A DNA stretch of 40,697 nucleotides from Halobacteroidaceae bacterium (lineage in GTDB: Bacteria; Bacillota; Halanaerobiia; B1SED10-174): the NCBI GenBank assembly GCA_003554145.1, contig PWFS01000037.1, forward strand, positions 1 to 40,697, read 5' to 3'. The position numbers and the translations under genes are program-made. Shown one piece after another: positions 7,796-14,600 of this stretch. Numbering within the stretch: position 1 is the first letter of the stretch; the number at the start of each line of letters is the position of its first letter. The notes beneath the pieces were generated by a model that made no database searches, was not told the origin of the DNA, and saw only the letters and a list, made by a program, of their open reading frames with translations.

Positions 7796-8677
7796 TCAGG
7801 GACCTATTTCCTCTTTTTCCTCCCGCCCTGCAAGAAACATCCCCCAGACAATTAAAAGCCCCCCCAGATAACTGGGCATTGGGAGAAGCTCCCCCAGGTA
7901 AAAAAAAGCAAAAATCGTTGCAAAAACCGGTTCCAGAGCCAGAGCCAGGGCGGCAAAGGAGGCGGAAATAACCTGCTGGGCTTTATGTTCCCATAGATAA
8001 GCAAGGGCTGTTGCCCCCACACCCATATAGGCTATCTGTAACCATTGAATAGCTGAAATGTACCCCACTTCCCAGGGCTTTTGCGGAGCAAGAAAAAGGG
8101 CAAGAATTCCCATCAAAAAAGCCATTAGCAGGATCTGCAGGGCCACAAAGGGTGGGCCATCAGCCCGGGGAGCATAACGGGAAACAAAAACAATATAAAG
8201 TGCGAAAAAAATCGCACACAAAAAAACCAGGAACTCTCCCCAGCCAAAATGCAGACGGTCAATATAATTCAATAGATAAAGGCCAATTACCGCCAGGACG
8301 GCCCCCAGCAAACTCCCTTTTTTTAAAACCTCCTGGCCGGTAACCACGGCAATCAAAGGAACCATAATAACTGAAAGTCCGGTGATAAAACCGGCCTGGG
8401 AGGCGGTAGTCCAGTTTAAACCAAGAACCTGGGTCAGATATCCCCCAAAAAGCAAAAAACCAAGGAACAGACCCTGTCCCACGTGGGCTCGATTAAGGCC
8501 TCGTCGGCGAATACCTGACCATATTGCCAGGAATAATCCTCCCAGAAGAAAACGCCAGAAAAGAAAATAATAAAGGGAAACCTGCTCCAGGAGATCTTTC
8601 ATTACTGCAAAAGTAGTTCCCCAGATGAATGCTACCAGAATCAATAATAAGGCCCACTTATTTAATATTCCACCCAT
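7796..8677 (-). CDS. EamA/DMT-family permease
   Basis: A 293-residue protein with about ten membrane helices in the two-EamA-repeat layout: AFIWGTTFAVMKDLLEQVSLYYFLFWRFLLGG opens repeat 1, and GVGATALAYLWEHKAQQVISASFAALALALEPVFA is the typical end of repeat 2. Members move metabolites or amino acids across the inner membrane; the substrate is not deducible. The ATG at 8677 follows GGGGAGG with 7-base spacing and overlaps the end of the preceding GATE-domain gene by 20 bases, so it belongs to the same operon. Confidence 0.88.
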   Translation of the reverse strand: MGGILNKWALLLILVAFIWGTTFAVMKDLLEQVSLYYFLFWRFLLGGLFLAIWSGIRRRGLNRAHVGQGLFLGFLLFGGYLTQVLGLNWTTASQAGFITGLSVIMVPLIAVVTGQEVLKKGSLLGAVLAVIGLYLLNYIDRLHFGWGEFLVFLCAIFFALYIVFVSRYAPRADGPPFVALQILLMAFLMGILALFLAPQKPWEVGYISAIQWLQIAYMGVGATALAYLWEHKAQQVISASFAALALALEPVFATIFAFFYLGELLPMPSYLGGLLIVWGMFLAGREEKEEIGP

Positions 8678-9122
8678 TCTGCGGCCTCCCCGCGAATAAC
8701 AAACGACTGAAAATTAATGTAACAACTGTTGCCAGAATAAGCCGGAACCCAACCAGAACCAAAAAATTTGCTCCCACTGCTACAAACAGCAGGGTATCTT
8801 CAAAAAGAGAATGGCAGAGGGACAAAAAAAGGCATATCAACCACATTTCCCGGGTGGACAGCTCCCCCTCCCGGGAATACTGGATCAAAACTCCCGCCCC
8901 ATAAGAGAGCCCCAGAAATTGGCCCACCAGGAACGGAACCCCTGCTTGAGAGGGCAGGTTAAACCTGCTCAGTAATGGGATCAGAGGACGGGTCATTTTT
9001 TCCAACCACCCATAACCTTTTAATAGTTCCAGCGCTATCATTAACGGGATAATTATCAAAAAAATCTTCAGTCCCATTTCCCCCAGACCCCAGAATATGT
9101 CCATTCCTATTTCAATCAACAT
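8658..9122 (-). CDS. GATE (nucleoside recognition)-domain membrane protein, second copy
   Basis: A 154-residue protein with about four or five hydrophobic segments. The stretch PLIPLLSRFNLPSQAGVPFLVGQ and the CHSLFEDTLLF motif are typical of the GATE/nucleoside-recognition fold, which is shared by SpmA/SpmB-like proteins and half-size FeoB-like gates. It follows the first GATE gene by 35 bases, and the two probably work as a pair. The ATG at 9122 is preferred; an upstream GTG at 9134 lies next to the purine run GGGGAGG. The 3' end overlaps the EamA gene. Function unknown. Confidence 0.78.
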   Translation of the reverse strand: MLIEIGMDIFWGLGEMGLKIFLIIIPLMIALELLKGYGWLEKMTRPLIPLLSRFNLPSQAGVPFLVGQFLGLSYGAGVLIQYSREGELSTREMWLICLFLSLCHSLFEDTLLFVAVGANFLVLVGFRLILATVVTLIFSRLLFAGRPQNGWNIK

Positions 9123-9157
9123 CCCGCCCTCCACCTCCCCTCGGCTTTAATTCCATT

Positions 9158-9571
9158 TTACAATAACAGGTTCAGGATCAGACCGCTTATCAGAGAAAGC
9201 CCGATGCGCAGTGCCAGCAAAGCTTTAACCGGAACCCCTGACTGCCGGATAACCATCGTTTCCATGGGTAAACTGTGGGAAATAGTCAGCATTCCCCCCA
9301 GAATAGTTATTTCTCTGATGGTCAATTCTAAGCCTGAAATGGCTCCCACTGCAGCATAAATATTTATGGCCTGGCCCAGAATTAAGACCATAACAGCTTC
9401 TCCCGGCAAACCCAGGTAGGCCATAGCTGGCTTAAAAACTCCACTCAACCAGTCCAGTACAGGAGTATAACGAAGTATTGTAATCATAATATATACCGGG
9501 ACCATTATCCGCATTAAAATTAAGAAGGTCCTGATCCCATTATTCCATCCTCGAAGCAGGGTTTTTTTAAT
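9158..9571 (-). CDS. GATE-domain membrane protein, first copy, probable ATT start
   Basis: A small GATE/nucleoside-recognition protein (137 residues from the ATT). Core motifs are FKPAMAYLGLPGEAVMVLILGQ and GGMLTISHSLPMETMVI, the SpmA-like pattern with His and Glu in a membrane loop. The first ATG (9514) would drop the basic/aromatic N-terminus seen in the family. The frame is open upstream to an ATT at 9571, with no ATG, GTG or TTG between, and reads M-K-K-T-L-L-R-G-W-N-N-G-I-R-T-F. The ATT overlaps the stop of the Crp/Fnr gene as ATTAA, with GGGGGAG six bases upstream, a standard coupled-start geometry. Confidence 0.8.
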   Translation of the reverse strand: MKKTLLRGWNNGIRTFLILMRIMVPVYIMITILRYTPVLDWLSGVFKPAMAYLGLPGEAVMVLILGQAINIYAAVGAISGLELTIREITILGGMLTISHSLPMETMVIRQSGVPVKALLALRIGLSLISGLILNLLL

Positions 9572-10163
9572 TGTCCTCTCCCCCTCTGGCCTTTAATTTC
9601 AGGCCATCAAGGTCCCTGATAATTATTTTTTTTCGTTTTTTTTCAATAAGCCCTTGATCCGCAAAAACTCCCAGCACCCGGGTTACTGTAACCCGGGAAA
9701 CACCCAGCAGGTCTGCCAGTTCCTGATGAGAAAAGCACATTCCCTTTTCCCCCAGTTCCTCCTTTAGCTGAACCAGCAATCCCGCCAATCGGGAGGGGAA
9801 AAAGTTAAAGGTTAGGTCCCTGATTTCTCCCAGCAAAAAATCAATTTGCTTAAACAGGCTGAAAAGGAGAGCGCTCTCTTTTTCATTGTTTCCAAGAAGG
9901 TTTTCAATTTCTCCGTCCTGAAAAAATAATACCCGGGAATCCTCTTTAGCCTGGAGATAAATCCTGCAGTCTTCTTCCTCCTGGCTTAAACCGCTGACAT
10001 ATTGCCCCTCTTTTCCCAGGAAGAGAATACGTTCTTTACCCGCAGGGTTCAAGATATAAAACTTCACCAGTCCTTTGGCAATATAAGCCAGTGCAGGAGG
10101 TTCTTCATTGAGGAAAAGTACTTCATCTTTACTTAATTTGCTACCCCGGGAAAATTTATTCAA
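9567..10163 (-). CDS. Crp/Fnr-family transcription regulator
   Basis: A 198-residue regulator. An N-terminal cyclic-nucleotide-like beta-roll (about 10-110) is followed by a dimer helix and a Crp-type helix-turn-helix at about 150-190: HQELADLLGVSRVTVTRVLGVFADQGLI. The N-terminal region has no four-Cys cluster, and only two Cys are present in all, so an FNR-type 4Fe-4S oxygen sensor is not supported. The TTG at 10163 has GGGAGG eight bases upstream and is preferred to a GTG at 10172 that overlaps that site. It heads the leftward GATE/GATE/EamA run and may regulate it. Confidence 0.87.
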   Translation of the reverse strand: MNKFSRGSKLSKDEVLFLNEEPPALAYIAKGLVKFYILNPAGKERILFLGKEGQYVSGLSQEEEDCRIYLQAKEDSRVLFFQDGEIENLLGNNEKESALLFSLFKQIDFLLGEIRDLTFNFFPSRLAGLLVQLKEELGEKGMCFSHQELADLLGVSRVTVTRVLGVFADQGLIEKKRKKIIIRDLDGLKLKARGGEDN

Positions 10164-10234
10164 TTTCTGCACCTCCCAGTATTTCCTTTAAGTTTTTCTG
10201 GAATTAATTTTTTTAATTTAGGGCAAAAATAAAA

Positions 10235-10254
10235 GCCAGGAAATTATTCCCGGC
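10235..10254 (-). terminator. Terminator after fur
   Basis: On the minus strand GCCGGGAA-TAA-TTTCCTGGC (one G-T pair) is followed by TTTTATTTTT. It lies about 130 bases after the fur stop and ahead of the Crp/Fnr gene. No gene is seen in the rest of 10164-10385. Confidence 0.75.
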
Positions 10255-10385
10255 CGGGGATATCCTCACCCAGATTTTTTCCCGCACCAATCTCAACTGT
10301 GGGGCTAATTACCCAGGAACAAAAATAACTCCTTTTTTGGAGAGAACAGGAAAATCCTTCTTCAGTTCCCCATCATCCCGAAAAT

Positions 10386-10814
10386 TCACTGCCGACACTC
10401 CGAGCAATACCCCAGATATTTAATCTTGTGTTCTGTTACTTCAAATCCATACTGGCCTTCAATGCTTTTCATAAAATTTTCCAGCATTTCATCGCTAAAT
10501 TCTATAATTTTATTACAGGAAAGGCAGATAAGGTGATGGGGATGCTGATCTTTAGCCTCCAGCTCATAATAGCTGGTAGAATCTTCAAAGTTCAGTTGGG
10601 ATAAAATATTTAGCTCGCAAAAAAGTTCCAGGGTACGATAAACCGTCGCCAGCCCGACCTGATTCCCTTTTACCCTCAGAAGATGGTGGATATCTTCTGC
10701 TGTGAGATGCGCCCCCTCATTTTCCAGTAGAACCTCCATTATCTTCCTTCTGGGCCCAGTTAGTTTATAGCTGGCATGTAACAGTTTATTCTCCATTTCC
10801 TTTAAACGGGACAA
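10386..10814 (-). CDS. fur: Fur-family metalloregulator
   Basis: 142 residues. An N-terminal winged helix (YKLTGPRRKIMEVLLE to GLATVYRTLELFCELNIL) is followed by the dimer/metal domain with DQHPHHLICLSC and the second zinc pair YCSEC, giving the CxxC...CxxC structural zinc site. The TTG at 10814 follows GGGGGAG with 5-base spacing. A near-consensus Fur box lies just upstream, so Fur rather than PerR or Zur is favoured, with autoregulation. It is monocistronic. PerR cannot be fully excluded from sequence alone. Confidence 0.85.
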   Translation of the reverse strand: MSRLKEMENKLLHASYKLTGPRRKIMEVLLENEGAHLTAEDIHHLLRVKGNQVGLATVYRTLELFCELNILSQLNFEDSTSYYELEAKDQHPHHLICLSCNKIIEFSDEMLENFMKSIEGQYGFEVTEHKIKYLGYCSECRQ

Positions 10815-10833
10815 GCCAGCTCCCCCTTTCCAG

Positions 10834-10852
10834 CGATAACAATTTTCATTCT
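10834..10852 (-). promoter_or_regulatory. Candidate Fur box upstream of fur
   Basis: Minus-strand GAGAATGAAAATTGTTATC matches the classical 19-bp Fur box GATAATGATAATCATTATC at 15 of 19 positions. It lies 20 bases upstream of the fur start codon. Confidence 0.6.
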
Positions 10853-10932
10853 CTACTTAAGTGTTTCCCCGGTAATAGCAAAAAACCTTCCCCAAAATCA
10901 CCATTAAGCCCCGGGACAGAAAAACCCCCAGT

Positions 10933-10960
10933 CAAAAAATGACCCCAGGGAGTCCTGGGG
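10933..10960 (-). terminator. Terminator after the cell-wall hydrolase gene
   Basis: On the minus strand ACCCCAGG-ACT-CCCTGGGGT is followed by CATTTTTTGAC, immediately after the stop codon at 10961. Confidence 0.75.
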
Positions 10961-11653
10961 TTAATGAGTAAAAACATGGTTCCCAATACGAGTTGCAACC
11001 GGGCGTCGAGAAATCCAGCCGGCATTGGTAGCAATTTCTGGATTATAAAAAAACAGAGAGCCCCGGGTTGGATCATAACCTGAAATGGCAGCTCGGGCAG
11101 CTTCCAGGGACTTTCTATCGGGATAAAGGTTGATTTGCCCATCAAAAGTAATGCAAAACTGACCCTCTTGCATAATTACTTTCCTGATGGTTTCCGGGAA
11201 CTTGGGGTCCTGAACCCTATTTAAAACCACAGCTCCCACAGCAACCTGCCCTTCAAAACTTTCTCCCCTGGATTCCCCGTAGATTACCCGGGCCAGGAGG
11301 AGAACTTCATCCTGAGGAACATCAAAATAGTATAACCCACTGATTAAATCCTGGGGAACACTTTCTAATGTCTCTGGACCAACCACACCGTCAACATGAA
11401 GCTGATTTTCCTTCTGGAACTTTCTGACCGCCTCTTCGGTCAGGGGGCCAAAAATTCCATCAATTTCCCGGGGATCATAAAAACCTTTTTTTGCCAGAAC
11501 ATGCTGCAGAACTGCTATGTCAGTTCCTTCCATTCCTGACCGCAGTAATCGATCGCCCAGCTCGATAAAATAAGCTGCCTCTGTGTAAAAGTTATAACTG
11601 ATTAAAATGAGGGCAATTAAAAGGGGAAGAAAAACAAATCTGAGTTTTCCCAT
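10961..11653 (-). CDS. sleB: SleB-like cell-wall hydrolase with peptidoglycan-binding domain
   Basis: 230 residues: an N-terminal hydrophobic anchor or signal (about 5-25), a PG_binding_1 domain (about 35-100; LRSGMEGTDIAVLQHVLAKKGFY and DGIFGPLTEEAVRKFQ), and a C-terminal hydrolase_2 domain (about 115-230) with the catalytic Glu in VIYGESRGESFEGQVAVGAVVLNRV. This is the order in spore cortex-lytic SleB and related vegetative hydrolases. It cuts peptidoglycan outside the inner membrane. The ATG follows GGAGG at 10-base spacing. Downstream of yqeG by 22 bases, so the two are co-transcribed. Whether the host sporulates is not shown here. Confidence 0.87.
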   Translation of the reverse strand: MGKLRFVFLPLLIALILISYNFYTEAAYFIELGDRLLRSGMEGTDIAVLQHVLAKKGFYDPREIDGIFGPLTEEAVRKFQKENQLHVDGVVGPETLESVPQDLISGLYYFDVPQDEVLLLARVIYGESRGESFEGQVAVGAVVLNRVQDPKFPETIRKVIMQEGQFCITFDGQINLYPDRKSLEAARAAISGYDPTRGSLFFYNPEIATNAGWISRRPVATRIGNHVFTH

Positions 11654-11675
11654 CCGGATCTACCTCCATTGAAAT

Positions 11676-12173
11676 TCACGCCATAAGGCCAAGTTTTTTC
11701 TTGATTTTCATTTCCAGAAAACGCAGTATTTTGGTACTGAAGAACTCCTTTTGATCCTGGGGGGATACCAGAATGGTATACATCCCCATTCGATTGCCTC
11801 CCCAGATATCAGTAAAAAGCTGATCCCCTACCACCGCAACTTCTTCAGGCTCCAGGTCCAGAATTTGAAGAGCCTTTTTGAAACCTCGCCTGCGAGGTTT
11901 AACCGCCTGAGCCCGGGCCGGAATTCCCAGTTGCTTGGAAAGGGAACGGGCTCGCCGGGGAAGGGCATTAGAAAGCAAAACAACCTTTATACCCCGATCG
12001 CTGGCCTTTTCTAACCACTGGACCATTCTTTTTTCGGGAATATCCTGATCCCAGGGTAAAAGGGTGTTATCTATATCACAAATTATACCCTTTTTTCCTG
12101 ATTCTTGCAACTTTTGTAAATCCACCTGATCCAGACTGCCCGCAACTTCATTCGGCCGGAATCTTTCCAGCAT
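11676..12173 (-). CDS. yqeG: YqeG-family HAD phosphatase
   Basis: 165 residues. HAD motif I is CDIDNTLLPW (nucleophile and acid Asp), motif II lies in VVLLSNALP, the Lys is in QAVKPRRRGF, and motif III is VVGDQLFTDIWGGNRMG. This is the YqeG IIIA-type family of Firmicutes, whose natural substrate is unsettled; a PGP-phosphatase-like role has been proposed for relatives. The ATG has AAGGAG eight bases upstream and its own extended -10 promoter. Confidence 0.9.
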   Translation of the reverse strand: MLERFRPNEVAGSLDQVDLQKLQESGKKGIICDIDNTLLPWDQDIPEKRMVQWLEKASDRGIKVVLLSNALPRRARSLSKQLGIPARAQAVKPRRRGFKKALQILDLEPEEVAVVGDQLFTDIWGGNRMGMYTILVSPQDQKEFFSTKILRFLEMKIKKKLGLMA

Positions 12174-12222
12174 AAAAAAATCTCCTTAATTTTCTCATTT
12201 TTCCTCTTTTTGGGGCTTAGTT

Positions 12223-12231
12223 ATTATAGCA
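12223..12231 (-). promoter_or_regulatory. Extended -10 promoter of yqeG-sleB
   Basis: The minus strand reads TGCTATAAT, a perfect TGN-TATAAT extended -10, 50 bases before the yqeG ATG. No good -35 is seen, as is usual for this class. Confidence 0.65.
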
Positions 12232-12246
12232 CAAAATTAATTAAAT

Positions 12247-12273
12247 AAAAAGAAACCTCCAGTAAGAAGGTTT
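12247..12273 (-). terminator. Terminator after mltG
   Basis: Minus-strand AAACCT/AGGTTT arms with a 9-base loop are followed by CTTTTTATTT. They separate the alaS-to-mltG operon from yqeG. Confidence 0.65.
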
Positions 12274-12309
12274 TTTTCCTTCTCTGATTAATAATCTAAA
12301 CCTCAACAA

Positions 12310-13320
12310 TTAACGAGGCCTTAATTGCCGATGTTCTTCAAAGGTTCTACTGAAACTATGGGAACCATCAGGATTGGCAATATAAAAGAGATAATCTGTT
12401 TCCGCTGGATAAAGAGCCCCTAAAAGAGAAGACTGGCCAGGACTGGCAATAGGACCAGGAGGCAGACCCCGGTGCAGATAGGTATTGTAGGGGGAATCAT
12501 AATTCAGATCAACAAACAACAACCTGGATTTCCATTCGGGCAAAGCATATTGCACCGTAGCATCAATTTGCAATGGCATATCAATTTCCAGCCGATTATG
12601 GATAACAGATGCAATATAGGGGCGTTCCTCCTCTATTCTGGCTTCTCTTTCAACCAGAGAGGCCAGGGTAACTATTTCATGGATGTCAAAACCCATTTCT
12701 CGGGCTCTTTCCATTAACTCTGGATTCAGTTCCCAATCAAACCTCTCTACCATCTGTTTGATTATATCCCGGGGGGCACTTCCCTGGGGAAATTCATAGG
12801 TTGCAGGAAAAAGATAGCCCTGCAATCTATAATCCATTTTTTCCTTTTCCTCCGGAAGATAGGCAAAGGGGAGCTCAATTTCTTCAGCCTGTTTCAGAAA
12901 TTCTTTCGAGGAAAAATCACCACTTTTATCGGCAATTAATTGGGCGGTTTGCTCCATGGTAAGACCTTCGGGAACAATAACCCGGTAGGTTAAAACATCT
13001 CCCCTGGCAATTTTTTCTATCACCGAAAAAATGTGATGCTCGGGGTTAAAAGAATAACGCCCTCGGCGAAGAGAGTTTTCCCAGTCCATAATTCTCACCA
13101 CAATCCGGAAAAAATTGGAGTCGCCGATTACACCTTTTTCCTCCAGTATACTACCAATCTGACGGGTAGAGGCTCCAGCAGGAATAGTTACTTTCACTTC
13201 TTCTTCCAGAGGTGAAAGGATATTTTCTATAGCAAAAAAACCAGCAAACATGATTATTGCCAGCAGTAGGATTAAAAAAGATGAAATTTTTGCTCCCACA
13301 GGAGTTTTTACCCTTACCAA
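12310..13320 (-). CDS. mltG: Endolytic transglycosylase MltG (YceG)
   Basis: MltG cuts nascent glycan strands at the outer face of the inner membrane and sets strand length. One membrane helix (about residues 12-35) is followed by a LysM-like segment (IPAGASTRQIGSILEEKGVI) and the YceG domain with the catalytic Glu in LASLVEREARIEEERPYIASVIHNRL and the family motif QIDATVQYAL. The open frame extends 45 codons upstream into the DUF1292 gene. The TTG at 13320 has GGAGGGG five bases before it and gives the usual basic-then-hydrophobic N-terminus, so I use it (336 residues). Last gene of the alaS block. Confidence 0.92.
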   Translation of the reverse strand: MVRVKTPVGAKISSFLILLLAIIMFAGFFAIENILSPLEEEVKVTIPAGASTRQIGSILEEKGVIGDSNFFRIVVRIMDWENSLRRGRYSFNPEHHIFSVIEKIARGDVLTYRVIVPEGLTMEQTAQLIADKSGDFSSKEFLKQAEEIELPFAYLPEEKEKMDYRLQGYLFPATYEFPQGSAPRDIIKQMVERFDWELNPELMERAREMGFDIHEIVTLASLVEREARIEEERPYIASVIHNRLEIDMPLQIDATVQYALPEWKSRLLFVDLNYDSPYNTYLHRGLPPGPIASPGQSSLLGALYPAETDYLFYIANPDGSHSFSRTFEEHRQLRPR

Positions 13321-13348
13321 GCCTGCCCCTCCTCTCCTACTATAGATC

Positions 13349-13639
13349 CTATTCCTCTTCTCTTTCCTCCATTGCTGATTCAATTTTCCCCAGGGTTTCC
13401 TCGTCTTCAACTGCAACCCAGAGCTGTTCTCCGTCTGCATCTTCACAGATTTCAAAAACCACTCCGGTAACTTCTTCGTCTTCCTCGGCCAAATATTCTT
13501 CCGCGGGAATTAGAACAATATATTTTTTTTCTTCCACCTCAATTTCAGATTCAATATAAAAACGGTTTTCCCTGCCGTCTTCCTGCCGAAGAATAATCTG
13601 CCCGGTTTCCCGGTCAAAATCAATAATTCCTTCACTCAT
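13349..13639 (-). CDS. DUF1292 (YrzB-like) acidic protein
   Basis: A 96-residue, very acidic cytoplasmic protein: GIIDFDRETGQIILRQEDGRENRFYIESEIEVEEKKYIVLIPAEE then EVTGVVFEICED. This is the DUF1292/YrzB family always found next to ruvX and ireB in Firmicutes; no biochemical role is established. The ATG follows AAAGGAGG and overlaps the end of ruvX by 8 bases. Confidence 0.9.
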   Translation of the reverse strand: MSEGIIDFDRETGQIILRQEDGRENRFYIESEIEVEEKKYIVLIPAEEYLAEEDEEVTGVVFEICEDADGEQLWVAVEDEETLGKIESAMEEREEE

Positions 13640-14060
13640 CTTGCATCTCCTCCTTTCTACGCCCTAAAAAAGATTGTAAAATCAAAACTGCAGCAGTTTT
13701 GTCAATCAGTTTCTTTCTTTTTTTTCGGCTTAAATCCGCCTGCAAAAGGGTTTTCTCCGCTTCCATAGTTGACAGCCTTTCATCCCAGGTATGAACTGGG
13801 ATACCCCATCTTTGAGAGAGGATATCAGCAAATTCCTGCGCCTTTTCTCCCATAGGTCCGATACTCCCATTCATCATCCTGGGCAAGCCCACCACTACCT
13901 CTTCAACCTCATGCTGCTCTTTTATTTTATCCAGTTCAATCAGGTCCTGTTCCAGGGTCTTACGCTGCAATACCATCAGGCCCTGTGCAGTAATTTTCAG
14001 TGGATCGCTCAGGGCAAGCCCTATTGTTTTATCCCCCAGATCCAGGCCCAATATCCGCAA
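13632..14060 (-). CDS. ruvX: RuvX/YqgF pre-16S rRNA nuclease / resolvase-like RNase H fold
   Basis: 142 residues. Motifs are ILGLDLGDKTIGLALSDP (first acidic residue), VVGLPRMMNGSIG, WDERLSTMEAEKTL (second acidic), and DKTAAVLILQSFL (third acidic). The family processes the 5' end of 16S rRNA and was earlier called a putative Holliday resolvase. The TTG at 14060 gives the standard MRILGLDLG start and has GGGG six to seven bases before it; a GTG at 14069 lies inside that site. The 240-base gap upstream holds a terminator, so it probably has its own weak promoter. Confidence 0.92.
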   Translation of the reverse strand: MRILGLDLGDKTIGLALSDPLKITAQGLMVLQRKTLEQDLIELDKIKEQHEVEEVVVGLPRMMNGSIGPMGEKAQEFADILSQRWGIPVHTWDERLSTMEAEKTLLQADLSRKKRKKLIDKTAAVLILQSFLGRRKEEMQDE

Positions 14061-14189
14061 ATAATTCACCCCATAATTTCAATTTTTCTCCTGAACCCTG
14101 TTTCCAACACGTTTCTCCTTATTCGGGACCTGATTGCTAAAATCCTGCCCCGACAATTTTAAAGGAGTCTTTTCCAGATTTTAAAAAGT

Positions 14190-14233
14190 GCCCTGGGTCC
14201 GGGTTAAAACAATTAAAGGCCCAGACCCAGAGC
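14190..14233 (-). terminator. Terminator after alaS-ireB
   Basis: Minus-strand GCTCTGGGTC and GACCCAGGGC arms (10 pairs, with G-T) have a 24-base loop that can itself pair, followed by ACTTTTT. The remainder of 14061-14300 has no gene. Confidence 0.7.
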
Positions 14234-14300
14234 AACCCAACCCTATCTTGCGAGTCTCAAAGCATAATTTCCCAAAACCCCAACTTTTTTTAAGATCAGT

Positions 14301-14555
14301 TTAATCTTCCAGATAGGCCCTGACCAGTTCCTCTATAAGTTCGTCCCTTTCCAGGGTCCGGCTCAGGGTTCTGGCATTTTTGTAGCTGGTAATATATGCA
14401 GGATCACCGGAAAGGATATAACCGACAATCTGATTTATCGGGTTGTATCCCTTTTCCTTCAAAGCCGCATATACTTCCCGGAGAATCTGGGATGCCTTAC
14501 GGACTTCTTCTTTTTCCACCCTGAATTTTCGAGTGTCCTGATCTCTATCCTGCAT
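14301..14555 (-). CDS. ireB: IreB-family regulatory protein (UPF0297/DUF965)
   Basis: 84 residues: [47 protein letters not shown], the highly conserved core of IreB/YrzL. In enterococci IreB is phosphorylated by the kinase IreK and affects cephalosporin resistance; here only the family is certain. The ATG has GGGGTGGGAG directly upstream. It lies 45 bases after alaS and shares its T-box-controlled transcript. Confidence 0.93.
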   Translation of the reverse strand: MQDRDQDTRKFRVEKEEVRKASQILREVYAALKEKGYNPINQIVGYILSGDPAYITSYKNARTLSRTLERDELIEELVRAYLED

Positions 14556-14600
14556 TCTCCCACCCCTCTACACATTTTTTTCTACTTAAAATATTCGTGA

